From [Phialemoniopsis] sp. UDSM-2020 (Eukaryota > Ascomycota > Sordariomycetes > Thyridiales > Thyridiaceae), in NCBI GenBank assembly GCA_018873225.1, contig JAEILZ010000001.1:4774001-4838000 (forward strand): 64,000 nt of DNA. Reading direction: 5' to 3'. The notes beneath the pieces were generated by a model that saw nothing but the letters and a program-made list of their open reading frames with translations, was not told the origin of the DNA and searched no databases. A program made the position numbers and the translations under genes. Positions 11,110 through 23,244 of this stretch are shown in pieces. The number at the start of each line of letters is the position of its first letter. The stretch's first letter is position 1.

Positions 11110-13841
11110 CTTGAATGTGTTCTAACTGAATGGATGTCTGGTTAGCATGAATGGAAGCCGAATCGCAGGTGTGTATCATGGTTTAAATGTGCAGCTCCGC
11201 CCCTCGCAGTCCGGTCCAGTCTTGGAAGAACCATCTTAAGATGGCAACATCAACCATGATAATGTAGAGCAGCGATCCCACCGCGAACCGAACCATAGTT
11301 CGTCACATTTGGATGGCGACGCTCACGGCACGTGTGGCACGCGTGGAAACAGGACTGATATGGCGGGGTACGTCTGAACCGGATAAAGTCGCTCAGCGCA
11401 CCCAATCGCCTGGTTGCGGGCGGTCGCACAAGGCCTCGGAAAGCTGCAATGTGCAGGATGCATGAGCCTTGCGGCACTGCCAATGCTGATGTCCATTCGC
11501 CGTCCCCAGGGCCAAGGCAAGCAAGCCTGGAGACACGCCACATGCACAAGCCACGACGCATCCCATGGTTCTCTGTGCCTCGGATCGAGCCCGTTTTTGC
11601 GCCGGGTCATGGTTTGCCGCTCCCGGTCATCCTCATAAGCGCGAATTACCGACGAAGATAGCGTTCGAAGGCATCGTGCCTTGTGGAAGACTGTGCTGGA
11701 AGGAGCAGTAGGATAGCAGCTGCCATCGTCGAGTGGAAGGAGGCCCGATATCGAGACAGGAGGAGGGTTCCGTGGAGTTGTGTAGACCGGTGCATATATA
11801 TCGGCTTGTGTCGCATAGTCTTTGAGGGGACATGAATGCCATTGTTTCTCGTCACGGCCAAAGAGGACGTCTCGGACTCGAGGGAGCGCCACGGGTAATG
11901 CCGCGCGCCGAGATTCCAAGAAACAGACCTCGGCAGGGCTGGACGCATGCAGGCGTGCGACGACTGTCCCGCGCTGCGCACCCTGATGTCTTCGACCTCT
12001 TGCTGCTAGCGATGGTGGTGGTCGACGATCCGGGGTAATATGTAGAGACCTTGAGGGCCCGAGAGACTGGCGCAACGACCTCTATGGTCCGATCTGGCGG
12101 TGGGAGGAGGAGGGGTGGAGATGCGCGATAGTGTGCGTGCAGGAGGAAAAAACGTGGGCATGGGGTTTTGAAAATGGGTGACCAACCTGTTCTGACTTTG
12201 GGAGTTTCCTGACTCTTCAACCTGTTGTCTATCCAAGACTTTCTTCACCAACAACGACACCTTTGTGTGTAGATAGCTTTTGGAGATTGTATGCAAGCGA
12301 TGCTGTGTGAGGAGGAGAGAGAGGAAATGAGACTCTGGGGGGGATCGGGAGGGCGAGGCGAGGGATTATGAAAACCCAGACAGAAGGCGTGGTGTGGGCA
12401 GTAGCCAAATGGGACAGGCAAGGGTACCCAAAGGGACCTTGGAATGGTCGAGTCAGGACGCGTGGGGAAGGGTGTCTCTGCAGGGGGATCGGGTTACTTT
12501 TTGCGGTCTAGCTTGTACCTTCCATGTATACACACCATGCCTTCCTGAACAAACCCTCTGTTTGACCCTTGCCCTTTTTCGCGCCATGCCTTTCACGATT
12601 TTTTTTCGCCTCCCCATTTCTCATCTCTCATAGCCCGGTGCCCGCCCCCAATACCCGGGCAGGTGGCAGGTCCAGCAGCTAGGGACAGAGAGAGCCTAGG
12701 CCTGGGGCAGTCTAGCCGCATTTCTCGTCACATCCACAGCGGCTCAAAACGACAGCACAGCGAGACAATCCCCGGCGGAGAGGCGGAGTGCCGCCTCTGA
12801 TGAGCTTGAGCTCCCTTTCCCCCGCTAGACCGCGGACAGCAACACCCTTTCTTTCACTCGGCCCTTGACAGCGCAACCCTCCTCGGAAGACATTCCCAAC
12901 TCGAGCCGCGCTAGAGGCCAAATTACCGGGTCTCCCTTGGGCTATGACCTCGGAATTGGTGAGACTGGAAGGCATAAGATATCACCTGCGATCAGTCTGC
13001 TTTATCGAGTTAGCCTGTTCCTGGAGAAAGCCCAAGTAACGAAGAATTTCAACTGCATTTGCAGGTAAGAGAATAAGAGAGGTCTTGACAAATGGCAGTA
13101 TTTTACCAATGGACGAGCTCTCTTGTGTCTACCTGCCAGTGACTTCGACGACAAAGGCATTGTACCAGCGACCAGGCAAGCGGATTTTCCCCATACTCTT
13201 GGTAGAACCCCGAGCATTTAGTCAAGTTTTTCATTCTGATCATACAATCGCATTTCTTGGAACTCCCTTGTCAAGTGTTATTCTAACTTATTCCCGTGTT
13301 ATATGATTGGTTAAGACGATACAGCAAATGCGAAAGTTCGCAGTCTGGAACCCATCCATTTGGTTTGACAACCAAGGCCAAGATGGTTGAGCCAGAGGGC
13401 GCCGCGGGGTAACTCTTGGGTCTGAGGCAATAAGTGACATGCTTCGACGCCTGGAAGGACCGGACGCTCACCAGCATACGGCTCGTGGCTAATCCTCATC
13501 CATGGCGTCAGAGAAAATGAAAGGAAGAGCCCTGGATTCTGGCCAGGCATACGACGAGAGTCTTGACGATACTTCAACTTTGACCCAGTTGGACAAGAAC
13601 CCTGTCTCATGAGTGAGGACCCTCTCTCAGTATCCCAAGGACGTGATTTCAGGGATATCCTGATCCTCAGTAGGATTGGCATCATTTTCTGGTATAGATT
13701 TTCCTCTATGACGTTCTCTACCAGAAGGGTATCCATCTGCGCCTCTCGTCCTTGATATGATTACACCCATATGAGCAAACAGAATTTTCAAGCAGCCCTA
13801 ATCCTCTCATCACCAAAAGTATTACAACAGAGCTTTCAAAA
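11110..13841. other. Intergenic 2.7 kb upstream of the gis2-like gene
   Basis: Probably holds the gis2-like leader and promoter on the minus strand, perhaps with a long leader intron ending near 11125. Open frames at 11323-12075 and 13311-13736 (minus) lack domains and have compositions unlike the real genes nearby. Pyrimidine-rich patches occur around 12100-12360. No supported gene. Confidence 0.5.
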
Positions 13842-15465
13842 TCACCAGGCTGCCGGCCGAGCGACCCTGCCGGCCTCGGCGGGGTGCTGTGGTAGGGGCA
13901 CTTCCGTGGTCGGCGCGATAGACCGTGGTTGCGCCTCGACCACGTAGCTCACGCCGTCGTCTGACGCATACGACGGCGGCCTTCGCTGGCTGCTGCTGCT
14001 GCTGCTGCTCCCCGACTCGGCGCTGTCATGCCCGTCATCGCTGCCTCCACCCCCACGGAGCCCCGTCCCTTGGCCTTCCTCTTGCACCGGCTCCGGCGCG
14101 TTCTCGTTGCGCTGCCAGTAGATGCGGTCCGGGTCGACACGCTGTTGAGTATCAGCACATATAGCTCCATCACTACGGGATAAGGGGGACAGATCAAGGG
14201 GGGAAGGGGACAGATTAAGGGGGGAAGAGGACATACTACGCTCTCGCGCCACAGCCCATACGCCGGCGGCCTCGTCTTGGTCGTCTCGCTCTCCAGGCCC
14301 GCCGCCTCCTCATCGCGCGCGAGTACGACACGGATCGGCTGCCGCGGTATGGCGTACCCACCGGGCCCGTACATCTGCGGCAGGCGCCGGCGCTCCTCTT
14401 CTTCCGGGTTCGGCGGACCCCGCACGATGAGCATGCACAACCGGATAAGGCCGTGGCAGAAGAAGATGCTGGTGCAGAGGATGATGAGGATGAGCAGCAC
14501 GGTGAACTCGCTGCTGTTGATGTTTTTGGTGATGGACAGGGCGAGGTCTGTCGGTTGTTAGTTGCTGTTAACCGCCACATTCGTGACTCTGAAGTAGAAG
14601 AAGAAATGCACTTACAGACTGTCAACAGCAGCGCCAGGAATATACCCGACACAAAGCACCGCAGGATATTCGTCCGGATGCGCTTGGACTTGATCCACGG
14701 AAAGCAGAACAAGAAGTGCTTGGGCGGCGGCTTCCTCTCCCGCTCAGCCCTCCTAGCCCTCCGCCTCCTGCTCCGCTCCTCACTCCGACCACCATTACTC
14801 GCATCCCCGCTCTCCTCATCACTACTTCCTCTCCGCCGCCGCCTCCTCCGCCGGCTATCATCCACCAGATTCGCCAAGTGCAGCTCCGCCGGATCCGCCC
14901 CCTGGAATCGCCGACTACTCCTCCACGACGACGGCGCCTGCGTCTCGAACAAATCCGCCGGCAGCGCGGGCACGGGCTCCGCCACCGCGACGGGAAACCT
15001 TTGGCCCCTGGTGGCCGCGGCCGCATCAGGCCTGCCCGTCGGCGGCCCGTTGGACCCCTGCGTCCACGTGCGCGTGAGATTGGGCAAGTGCAGCCTCGTC
15101 GACGGCAGGGGCGGCATACCCAGCGCGAACTGCGGCGTCTTAGGCGACTCTACGACTTCGTCGTCGTAGACGCTGCTGCTCGGGCGCGGCTGGTGTTGGT
15201 GTCGTGCCGCTTGCACCGGGTCGTTGCTGCTCGAGAAGCGGGAGAAGAAGGACGGCACGGCGGAGACGGCAGGTCTCTGGTCGGCGAAGCGGCCTAGGAA
15301 GGATCTCGCCGGCGTGGATGTTTGCTGCATCTCTGGCTGCTGCTGTCGTGGCGAGAGGGGCTCTCTGCTTGACTGGCGCTCTAGGTCGTTGTCGTCTTCG
15401 ACTCGGGCGTTGCGGTCCGGGCCGCGCCGGAGGAAGTTCGCCCGGGCGTTTCGTAGGGACTCCAT
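13842..15465 (-). CDS. Predicted two-TM membrane protein with Arg/Ser-rich N-terminal region (function unknown)
   Basis: Three exons on the minus strand, 15465-14616, 14547-14237 and 14141-13842, encode 486 residues. The first 255 residues are Ser/Pro/Arg-rich and look disordered, with a run of eight Arg and a KKxx-like basic stretch just before the membrane (PWIKSKRIRTNILRC). Two hydrophobic helices follow: FVSGIFLALLLTVYLALSI and FTVLLILIILCTSIFFCHGL, the first formed only after splicing. A cytosolic tail carries RGPPNPEEEERRRLPQMYGP, WRESVRVDPDRIYWQRNE and a poly-Ser stretch. Both ends are predicted cytosolic. I recognise a conserved fungal architecture but no named family. The spliced WRESVRVDPDR junction is coherent, which supports the second intron. 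Confidence 0.8.
14185..14233. repeat. 21-bp tandem repeat inside an intron
   Basis: Two copies of a 21-base unit (14185-14205 and 14206-14226, differing at one C/T position) plus a partial third lie in the second intron of the membrane-protein gene, next to its donor. The unit is purine-rich on the plus strand and therefore pyrimidine-rich in the transcript. Confidence 0.8.
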
Positions 15466-17540
15466 GTTGGAGCTGAGGTTCTGACAGACGGTGGGAAAGG
15501 TTCGTCGTAGGTGATGTAGGTTAGGTATTGGTGGTGGTCGTCGGGGTGGGGGTTATCTATGAGGCCCTGTGTTCATGACGGTCTGGTCCGAGGAGGCCCG
15601 GTCTGTCTTCGTCGATGGTCGAAAGGGTCTGGAGAAAGAGACCAAGTGGGAAGACCTGCCCGGTATCTTTTTGTTTGTTGTAGTGAATGGTGTGAGTGTC
15701 GGCACTTCGAGTGCTGCAGTATCGAGTTTCAGGCAGGGTTGTCTTCAGCAAATGAATGCGAGATCAACAAAAGCCTGGGCTGTAATATTCGTCTTGCCCT
15801 CCAAACACTAGTGCACGCCTCGATTCCCATTCAAGAAAAACAGGTTCAAAGCAAAGGGAAGAGGTGGCTGCGCTAGCTTTGCCCTCTTGTCTGTCGTCTG
15901 GGGAAGGGCGGACGCCAGGGATGGTAAATGAGATTGAAGAATAGTGTCCAATGGATCTAGTGCTCGCAGAGCAACCCGCCGCTGGTGGTATCGAGGCTGA
16001 ACGAAGGGGAAAACGAATAATCAAGAAAAGCGATAGAGATTGTGTTTGTCCCTCCAGGAGAACGACGAAAGGAGAGAAGGGTTGAAGATGCACACGAAGC
16101 CGGCCAGCCAGAACCAGTCGATCCTGCGAACGAGAGCCAGGAACAAACAACCAGAAAACAAGAGAGCGAAGAGAAGTAGGTGTGTGTGAGTGAGCGTGTG
16201 CCAGCCACATGCAACGAGTAACAGAAAAGAGAGAGAGAAGCAGGTTGAAGGGCGTCAAAACCCGTTCTATCCCACTCAGAGATCCTTACCCAGGTGCCGT
16301 GTGTGTGCATGCGAGCGCAGACACACGGGCCGCTGTCACAGCTTGAGCACGCGCTTCTCACCCGAGTCCGGGGTCAGGAAGAAGGGGTGTGCAACCAGGA
16401 GGATTGGACTGTGAGGCACAGGCGCCGCCGCCCTGTCTCCCTAACCTAGCCTTGCCAGGAAAGCTTACCATCAATTCTCATCCAGAAGGGGGAATAACCT
16501 CGTGTCGTAGGTAAGCCTGGCAGGGCAAGCGTTGCACTCGCCTATCGCACTAAGTTAGCAAGGGAGGAGACAATGGTCCTCTTTCTTCAGGATAGCTCTG
16601 CGCGCGCCCAGTGCCCTTTGCCTTGAGGGTCTGAGCTCTTGTCAGCTTCTGTGACAGAAAGGATGGAGTCGGCGGCGCTGATTGGCCGCGAGGCCGCCTC
16701 CTGTGACGGGGGTTTGGCGTTTTGCATTGAATTTGTTCGGCAGAGGCAGGGGTTTGTTTTGCGCGCCCCCGTGTTTCGGGTTGGGATCTGGTGGAGGCTA
16801 CGGATTGGCCGGCGTCTTGGGCATTGGAGAAGCAGGGGGGGATGATGCAGTGCGACAGTCGTAAACTCTACGAATGAATTCTCCGCCCTGGAGGGACTCA
16901 GGGAAGATATCATTCAATAAAGGCTGACGAAAAGCAGATAATCATTATCTTAATAAAGGCTTGTAATGTCCTTGGAAGGTTCATTGCAGCCATGGAAATG
17001 AGCAAAGCTTAGGGGCAAATGAGCCAGCTCCCCAGGGATAAAATGGCCAAAGTTTAAAGATGGCAATCGACATCCCAGCAAAAACGATACGAGGCATGAT
17101 GGGTATTATCGCCCAACAAGGGGGCACTGATTCAGATTGTCTACTGATCGTCATTGTAATCTCATACCTCCATCGATCTTGACGCCCTCAACCTGGAAGT
17201 CTTGATCGGAGGTTTAGAAGATCAGCTTCCTTCGATTCGTCTCTCTGCTGGTTCTGCAAAACTCTACCGAGCTTTGATCGGCAAGCTTCTGACCTATCAA
17301 GCAAGTCCTAGACAGCACATAGAATAAAACCTTAGTATCGTGGTACGATAGCCGTCCGCCGATACCTCTGTCCATGCTGCAAACCTCAACGCGACTCGGC
17401 TCTTGATTTGATCCTGATGACGCTTGGAAGGATCTCTGGAAGTCTAATGTTCGTAGATGGCATGCAACGAAGGCATGGGCTATGGTGACCACGGTGCGAG
17501 TTGTGGATCGTCATCATGTCTCTCGCTTGCTCGAGGCAGC
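15466..17540. other. Intergenic 2.1 kb between the membrane-protein gene and the U5-40K gene
   Basis: The left half is the upstream region of the membrane-protein gene, C/T-rich on the minus strand at 15980-16260. Overlapping frames of up to 164 codons occur on both strands without domain content. The right part is AT-richer 3' flank of the U5-40K gene. No supported gene. Confidence 0.55.
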
Positions 17541-18769
17541 TCATTTGAGCTCTCCAAGAAGCATGTTTCGATCAGATGACGCAGAAAGGACTAGGTTGAG
17601 ATGTTAGTAATTGTAGAACACACAAAAAGCCGACATATCCTGTACTCACTGATTGGCTCAGCACCGGGAGCAAACTCGGCGACATTGACCGTGCCCTTGT
17701 GGCCTGGCAGCTTGTACAGCAGCTTGCCTGTGTCGCTGGACCATACGACGACCGTACCGTCACCCGCACCGACAGCAATCTTCTTGCCCTCCGAGTCCCA
17801 GCTTCCGCGGATCAGGTTCTTCTCGAATCCAAAGGGGGCACCGTCAAATGTCCTGATGTGCCTTTCTGTGGGTGCAAACGGCCTGATGTCCCACGTCCGA
17901 GCTGTAGAATCCATAGAGTACGATAGCAGGGACTGCGAGTCTGGTGATACCCGCAGGCTGGTGATGGTGTCTTGGTGGCCGAGCATCGAGTAAACGAGCG
18001 CCTTCTTCCGTACGTCCCAGACCTTGATGTCGTTGTCGATGCCGCCAGAGTAGATCTCGTTGCCCGCTTCAGAGATGGCAACGGCCGTGATGGGGAAATC
18101 GGTCTCGATGTAGTCTGCCGCCTTCTTCGTCCTGGGGTCCCAGATCCCAATGGTGCCGTCGTCGCTGCCGCTGAACAGCATCTCCTCTCCTCGCTTGCTG
18201 ATGTCCATCGTGTTCACAATCTCCTCGTGTCCGACGTACCGTCGTATCCTCGTGCCGGATGTGAGATCCCAACTGGCGAGATGCATATCCGCCGACGCAG
18301 AGAACAGGATATCGGAGTCGCGCGACCATTGCAGGTCCAGCACAGCGCCGCGGTGACCGTTCAGTACGCCGTAGTTTTCGCAGTCGCCGTACGTTCTCCA
18401 TAGCACTGCAGGTTGTTAGCCGTGTAAAGCTACCACCACTCCTTCTGTATATAGGGCCACGTACTAATGCTTCTGTCCATAGACCCTGACGCAATGAGGT
18501 GGCCAGCAGGGTCGAATTTCGCGGCAAAGATCTCGCCCGAATGGCCAGTCAATTCCATCACCGGAGCTTGCAGCCCGCTCGTCCTCGGTGCCTGGAAGCG
18601 TAGATGTCAGTAATAGCTATTACAAAACCAAAGAGTCCATACGCACGGCTTGCACCAAGCTCGAAGTCGCATTAGCCCTCGTCAATGCGCCAGAGCCAAG
18701 GTTGGGCCTCTTGACAACAAGCTGCGATGAGCCCGCGTCGCTGGACGCGCGCCTCTTTTCCGACGACAT
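17541..18769 (-). CDS. U5 snRNP 40 kDa WD40 protein (SNRNP40/Prp8BP orthologue)
   Basis: Four exons, 18769-18647, 18591-18465, 18405-17650 and 17590-17541, encode 351 residues, close to the 357 of the human U5-40K protein. After a short tail (MSSEKRRASSDAGSSQLVVK RP) come WD40 repeats, beginning PVMELTGHSGEIFAAKFDPA and ending with the small last exon ILSASSDRNMLLGELK. Typical repeat endings are seen (FSASADMHLASWDLTSG, FSGSDDGTIGIWDPRTKKA, YSGGIDNDIKVWDVRKKA). The short tail, seven-blade propeller and final residues match the spliceosomal U5 protein, which sits beside Prp8. The terminal exon of 50 bases would be missed by single-frame reading. The gene is divergent from bet3 across a 488-base shared promoter. 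Confidence 0.93.
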
Positions 18770-19257
18770 GGTGTGGATGTCTGAAGGCAAGAAGGGAAGA
18801 ACAGTCGTGTCAAGGATCTCTGCTCGCGGAAATACGCTTCGGCTCCGAATTTCGCCGGCAAAATCGTGAAGTAGGGCGGTGCGATATGTGATGCGATGGT
18901 CTGGTATCTATCACAATGCTTCAATGGTGAACCCAGAGCCTCAATCCAGAAAATCGATGGCTAGGAAAATTAATTTTCCAACCCATTGACTTTCGACTCC
19001 TGGGCGTCGGTGGGTTCTTTCACCGACTGGCCGATCAGCTTTGGTGGGGTCGACTGGCAGCTCCAGGGGTGCGGAGGCTCCGTTCTAGCTACGAGGGGCG
19101 TGTTGAGCCTCTTTCCACCGCCTACATTGTTTCAACCAGTCGCAGACAACACCAAACTACCACGCTTGGCCTTGCAACCTTTGCGATATCATTGTCGGGC
19201 AACAGCGCTGTGCGCCTCCGAGACCCATGGTGACGAGATAGCTGACTGCGATTGAGT
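18770..19257. promoter_or_regulatory. Shared promoter region of divergent U5-40K and bet3 genes
   Basis: Non-coding 488-base spacer between two divergent housekeeping genes. It contains a perfect 16-bp palindrome, GGAAAATTAATTTTCC (18964-18979), near its left-centre. No other motif stands out. Confidence 0.5.
18964..18979. promoter_or_regulatory. Perfect 16-bp palindrome in divergent promoter
   Basis: GGAAAATTAATTTTCC reads the same on both strands and sits about 195 bases from the U5-40K start and 280 from the bet3 start. A homodimeric binding site is possible; no factor is assigned. Confidence 0.35.
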
Positions 19258-20032
19258 ATGTCGGCCACAAAGGCAGCCCGGGTGGGCGAAGAGTCGGTCA
19301 ACCCCCTTCCATCGCCATCTAAATCGAGAGCGCTGCTAACAGTCACCGCAGGATCTGGAAGTAAGATACACCGGCCATCTGAGATACGTCGTGCGATTCA
19401 CCATGTCTAACACGCGATTAGGACGCGCATCGACAAGGTCAACGCTGAGCTGGTGACCCTGACGTACGGAACCATCGTTGCTCAGCTGTGTAAGGACTTT
19501 GATAGCGACTATGTCGAGGTCAACAAGCAGCTCGATAAGATGGGCTATAATATTGGCCTGCGGCTCATCGAAGACTACCTCGCCAAGTCGAACACGATGA
19601 AGCGATGTGCCAACTTTCGTGAGACGGCCGAGATGATCTCCAAGGTGGGTAGCTTTGAGTCCTCCGTATACTCTACGTCGCGGGTAGCCAAGGCTGACCT
19701 ACGAATGAATGACATCACAGGTCGGCTTCAAGATCTTCCTCAACATCACCCCTACCATTACAAACTGGACGAGCGACAGCAAGCAGTTCTCCCTGGTATT
19801 TGACGAGAACCCGCTAGCCGACTTTGTCGAGCTGCCGGACGATGCGCGGGCGCAGGATGAGCTTTGGTACTCCAACATATTCTGCGGCGTGCTGAGGGGC
19901 GCCCTCGAGATGGTGCAGATGCAGGTCGAGGCGCACTTTATCAGCGATGTGCTGAGGGGAAACGACACGACCGAAATGAGGATATCGCTAATCCGGTATA
20001 TCGACGATGAACTGCCGCCAGAGGACGATTGA
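19258..20032 (+). CDS. bet3: TRAPP complex core subunit Bet3 (TRAPPC3)
   Basis: Four exons, 19258-19292, 19352-19360, 19422-19644 and 19721-20032, give 192 residues. The second exon is only 9 bases (GATCTGGAA), but it is needed to join MSATKAARVGEE to IWKTRIDKVNAELVTLTYG, the conserved Bet3 start. Further Bet3 blocks: QLDKMGYNIGLRLIEDYLA, MKRCANFRETAEMISKVGFK (Cys77 lies where the acylated Cys of mammalian BET3 is found), DSKQFSLVFDENPLADFVEL and YSNIFCGVLRGALEMVQMQV. Bet3 is a central subunit of the TRAPP tethering and GEF complexes for Ypt1/Rab1 in ER-to-Golgi traffic. Identity is secure. The first donor (GTCGGT) is weak, so the exact first 12 residues are slightly less sure. Confidence 0.94.
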
Positions 20033-23000
20033 TGAGGGACACGACTTGGGCGATGAGTTGACAAATATCGGTGTCCTTGCATCCACGACTGGAATGAGAA
20101 TCGCTCCGAAATTTGGACCTACTGGCCACTATGAAGCCTGTATTGTGCTTCATGAGGTGATATGGCAGCGGCGTCCTCAGCATTAGGGCTGCTCGGATTA
20201 GGGAATCGCAGGAACTATCGGACATGACTTTACTTCATCACTCGGATTGGCGATGAAACAACTGCCAACCTGACAGGGCACTCTCCAAGGCACCTCAAAC
20301 AGGTCCGCAATGATGCACTAGAACGAAGAACTGCCCGTGAGACCTAAATAGAAGCGTCACATAGAACTGAGTTCTTGCACATACACCAAGTTGATTTATG
20401 GACCAACGGGCGACTTGACCTAGTGTGCACCGGTTATCATGCGTTCTATGCTTCCAAAACCGTTGCAACTAAAGCCTGATGCTGATCTTGCGCCGGTGCT
20501 TGCTCCAGACTGCAACTATCCGGATTGATGTGATTGATATGGCCTCGCCCCGCCGCCATTTTTTCAGCTGAGTGAAACCCCCCGCAAGCGCACCCGCCAA
20601 CGCACGCCCGAGCGCCCAGTTCGGACTGTGGAGATGAGCCGGCGGGCGGGTAGATCACGGCGCGAACATGCTTTAGCTGGTGGGCTCTACCTAAAAGCTT
20701 AAATGCCACAAGGCGAGCGCATCCCCAAAAGAGGGTATCATTAATCGCGCTGTGAAAGGGGATACCTCTTGATCTCAATCCAGGCCTCGCAATGGGGATC
20801 GAGGGATGCACACCAGGGATTAGTATTTTGGTGCAGAAAGAGAGATCGGAAGAGGAAAGTTTGCTGCTAATGCAAGGTACAAGTCGGCGCAAAGCAGATC
20901 TGCCCAGATGTGGCACTGTACGAGCTGGGTAGCTGCCGGAATCTGTTTGCCGTAGCTTTTGGTGGTCGATATCAAACGGCCGATGCGTTTGAGCATATGC
21001 TCTGCCCAAACTCAAAATGAGCACTTAATGATAGCATCATCACACTGAGGCCAACCTTCTGAGTATTACAGGCAAAAGGCCGAGTTTCTCGGTCAAACCA
21101 GTGCGCGGTATTCTCAGTGCGAGGTTCGGCCATGGCTTCGCTACCAAACCCACCAAGGTGTAAGAGCCGGTGTGGCCGGTCAAAATACGATGCTTACACC
21201 GAAGACATAGGCATTCAGGCGGTGTGAAAGAGTCATAACCTCGCGTTTGGACAAAGGAGAGCCATGTCGCCATGTGATTGAGGGTGTGGATGATGACAGG
21301 CGCCACCATCAGAGTCGTGGTAGGGCTGATGGGCAGCATTTCTTGGGCAAGGGGGCGAGAGCGGGGAGAGTTTCACGGGCAGTCTGACTGATGGCTGCCC
21401 GAAGCGTCCGGCACAGTACAAGGGACACTGGGCCACGGGGCACAACAACATCGCCTCAATGAGGCCATCTTTTCTTGACAAAGCGATTGTCTGATGCTTC
21501 TTGTGATTTCTTGCTCGACAGCCTCATCCACCGCCCAAAATTAGGCTCCAGAGACAATCTCAATGCATGGGCTTGGAATAGCAACTAGTGGAAATTTTTC
21601 CAGAGCCTGGGAAATTAAAATGAATTCACAATAATTGCCCAATTCGGCCATTAAGAAGTGAGGGAGGTTTATTACGGAGTAGTGACCTTGCCGTTCTCGG
21701 TGAGGGCCATCTTGACCTCCACCACAGACTGCCAGACAGACAGCCACAGACGCGGTACCACCGACCAGGACACCGGACATCGGCCGCCTTTCAAAATCAC
21801 TTGATACTGTGCTGCATGTCATTTCTGTAGATTCTCGGATAGGCGCAGACAAGAATTTGGTCGGCGTGGGACTGTCTGTCAATTGCAGAGGGAATATGCG
21901 CGAATGGATATTTGTAAGCTCCGTAATCCCGCTGAACACGTTGCTTGCTCAAGACCAAAATCCCACTTTGCTGCCCTCGTCAATTGATGCCATTCGATGA
22001 TGGTGATGCTCCTCATGGCCCGCTCATCAGCGCGATCCCTCGTCCTCTGCCCTGTCATTTGAGGGTGCCAAGCCTTTTTTTCTCGCTACATTCCTGCCTG
22101 AGGCTGTAAAATGATGCCTGATTGGCCTGAACCCTGAGGTGTCAGTATGGAATCTACGCGTGCGATGATGTGTGATTCCACCCAAAGTCCACCCAAAGTC
22201 ATTTCGTGGCCGTTCTCAGAACTGCGCCGGGACAGCTCCGTCTCCCACCTTTCTTGCACTTTTCCCTCGCCCACCACCCCTGGCCCGACCCCCGATACCT
22301 CGATGAACCGTGTGGCCTCCACCTTACCTGACGTCTCTCTGCCCCCCGTGCTCCAGTTTCCCTCTGTCTTTGCGGTCTCTGGAGCCAGTTGGCGCACTGT
22401 CCTGTACCCAAAGCCTGGCCTGCCACTCTCTCTGCCTTTTGGCTCTGGTACTGGACTGACCTTCCCCGAAAATTAGGAAATTCCCAACCCCATCTCCTTC
22501 ACTCCTACTCCTCCTCCATTTCCCTCCTACCTCCTCGTTCCTTTTCATTGCGATCTCTCCAGACCGACCGATTTTCCGTCTAAACGCCTACGGTAAAATT
22601 TCATGTCCGGACTGTGGTGCTGGTTGAACATTTCGACCTTGTCGGATCGGCTCCAGAAATCCCAGTGCGCGAACCGACGCGGGCGCTCAGATTAGCACAG
22701 AAAGGAAAAAAAGGGCGGACGCTACTCTGCTTGGGATCTCTCTCGCTCTACTGTCTTCCACAGTGTCCAGCATCCCACACACCCACACAGTGGTCACCCA
22801 CCCCCCCAGCCAGCGAACCATCGCCGCAGCTCGACCCATTTCTCTCCCTCTCCCCTTCTCGCATCTCGATATTTCCTCGTAAAACACTGTCGCCAAACAA
22901 TTTCCATCTCTCGATCATCCGAGCGACGGGTCCCTTCGCGACAGATCCACGCATTCGCGATCGGCACGCTGTCGCTGTCTACCGTGCAGCTTCGGACCCA

Positions 23001-23244
23001 AAAACACCGCTTTCCTCGACACGCAAACCCCCGCGAGATCTCAAGCGCACCGCGTGCCTGCCACCGGTGCCACCAGTGGCCGACCACCACTGAACAGAGT
23101 CTTTTGGAGCTCTCGATAAAAAATAAGGGTCTACTTGTTTTGCGCGACTAGATCAAGTCGACTGTATCATTTGCTCGCGAGCTCAGCGGGGATAGATTTG
23201 GAATCGGCAGACCCGACGTGTCTGTCCGCTCAACCGTCGCAACC
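20033..23244. other. Intergenic 3.2 kb upstream of the Flo8/Som1-like gene
   Basis: No supported protein gene other than a short upstream frame in the last part. Domain-free frames occur at 20446-21024 and 21541-21939 on the minus strand. From about 22490 the plus strand is C/T-rich (CTCCTCCATTTCCCTCC...) like a core promoter/leader, suggesting a long leader (about 0.7 kb) before the ATG at 23245. Confidence 0.55.
22603..22695 (+). CDS. Candidate upstream open reading frame (30 codons) in the Flo8/Som1-like leader
   Basis: ATG at 22603 opens a 30-residue frame (MSGLWCWLNISTLSDRLQKS...) ending in TAG at 22693-22695, about 550 bases before the main start. It lies downstream of the pyrimidine-rich putative transcription start region, so it would be in the mRNA unless spliced. 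Only position supports it; conservation is untested. Confidence 0.3.
   Translation: MSGLWCWLNISTLSDRLQKSQCANRRGRSD

Noticed and set aside
11323..12075. 250-codon open frame on the minus strand
   Set aside because: No domain, irregular composition, overlapping frames on both strands and position upstream of the gis2-like gene. Most likely non-coding leader or spacer.
15841..15857. Possible tRNA B box (GTTCAAAGC)
   Set aside because: No A box at the right distance and no tRNA-like pairing nearby.
20446..21024. 192-codon minus-strand frame
   Set aside because: No recognisable motif, no splice signals and no leader composition.
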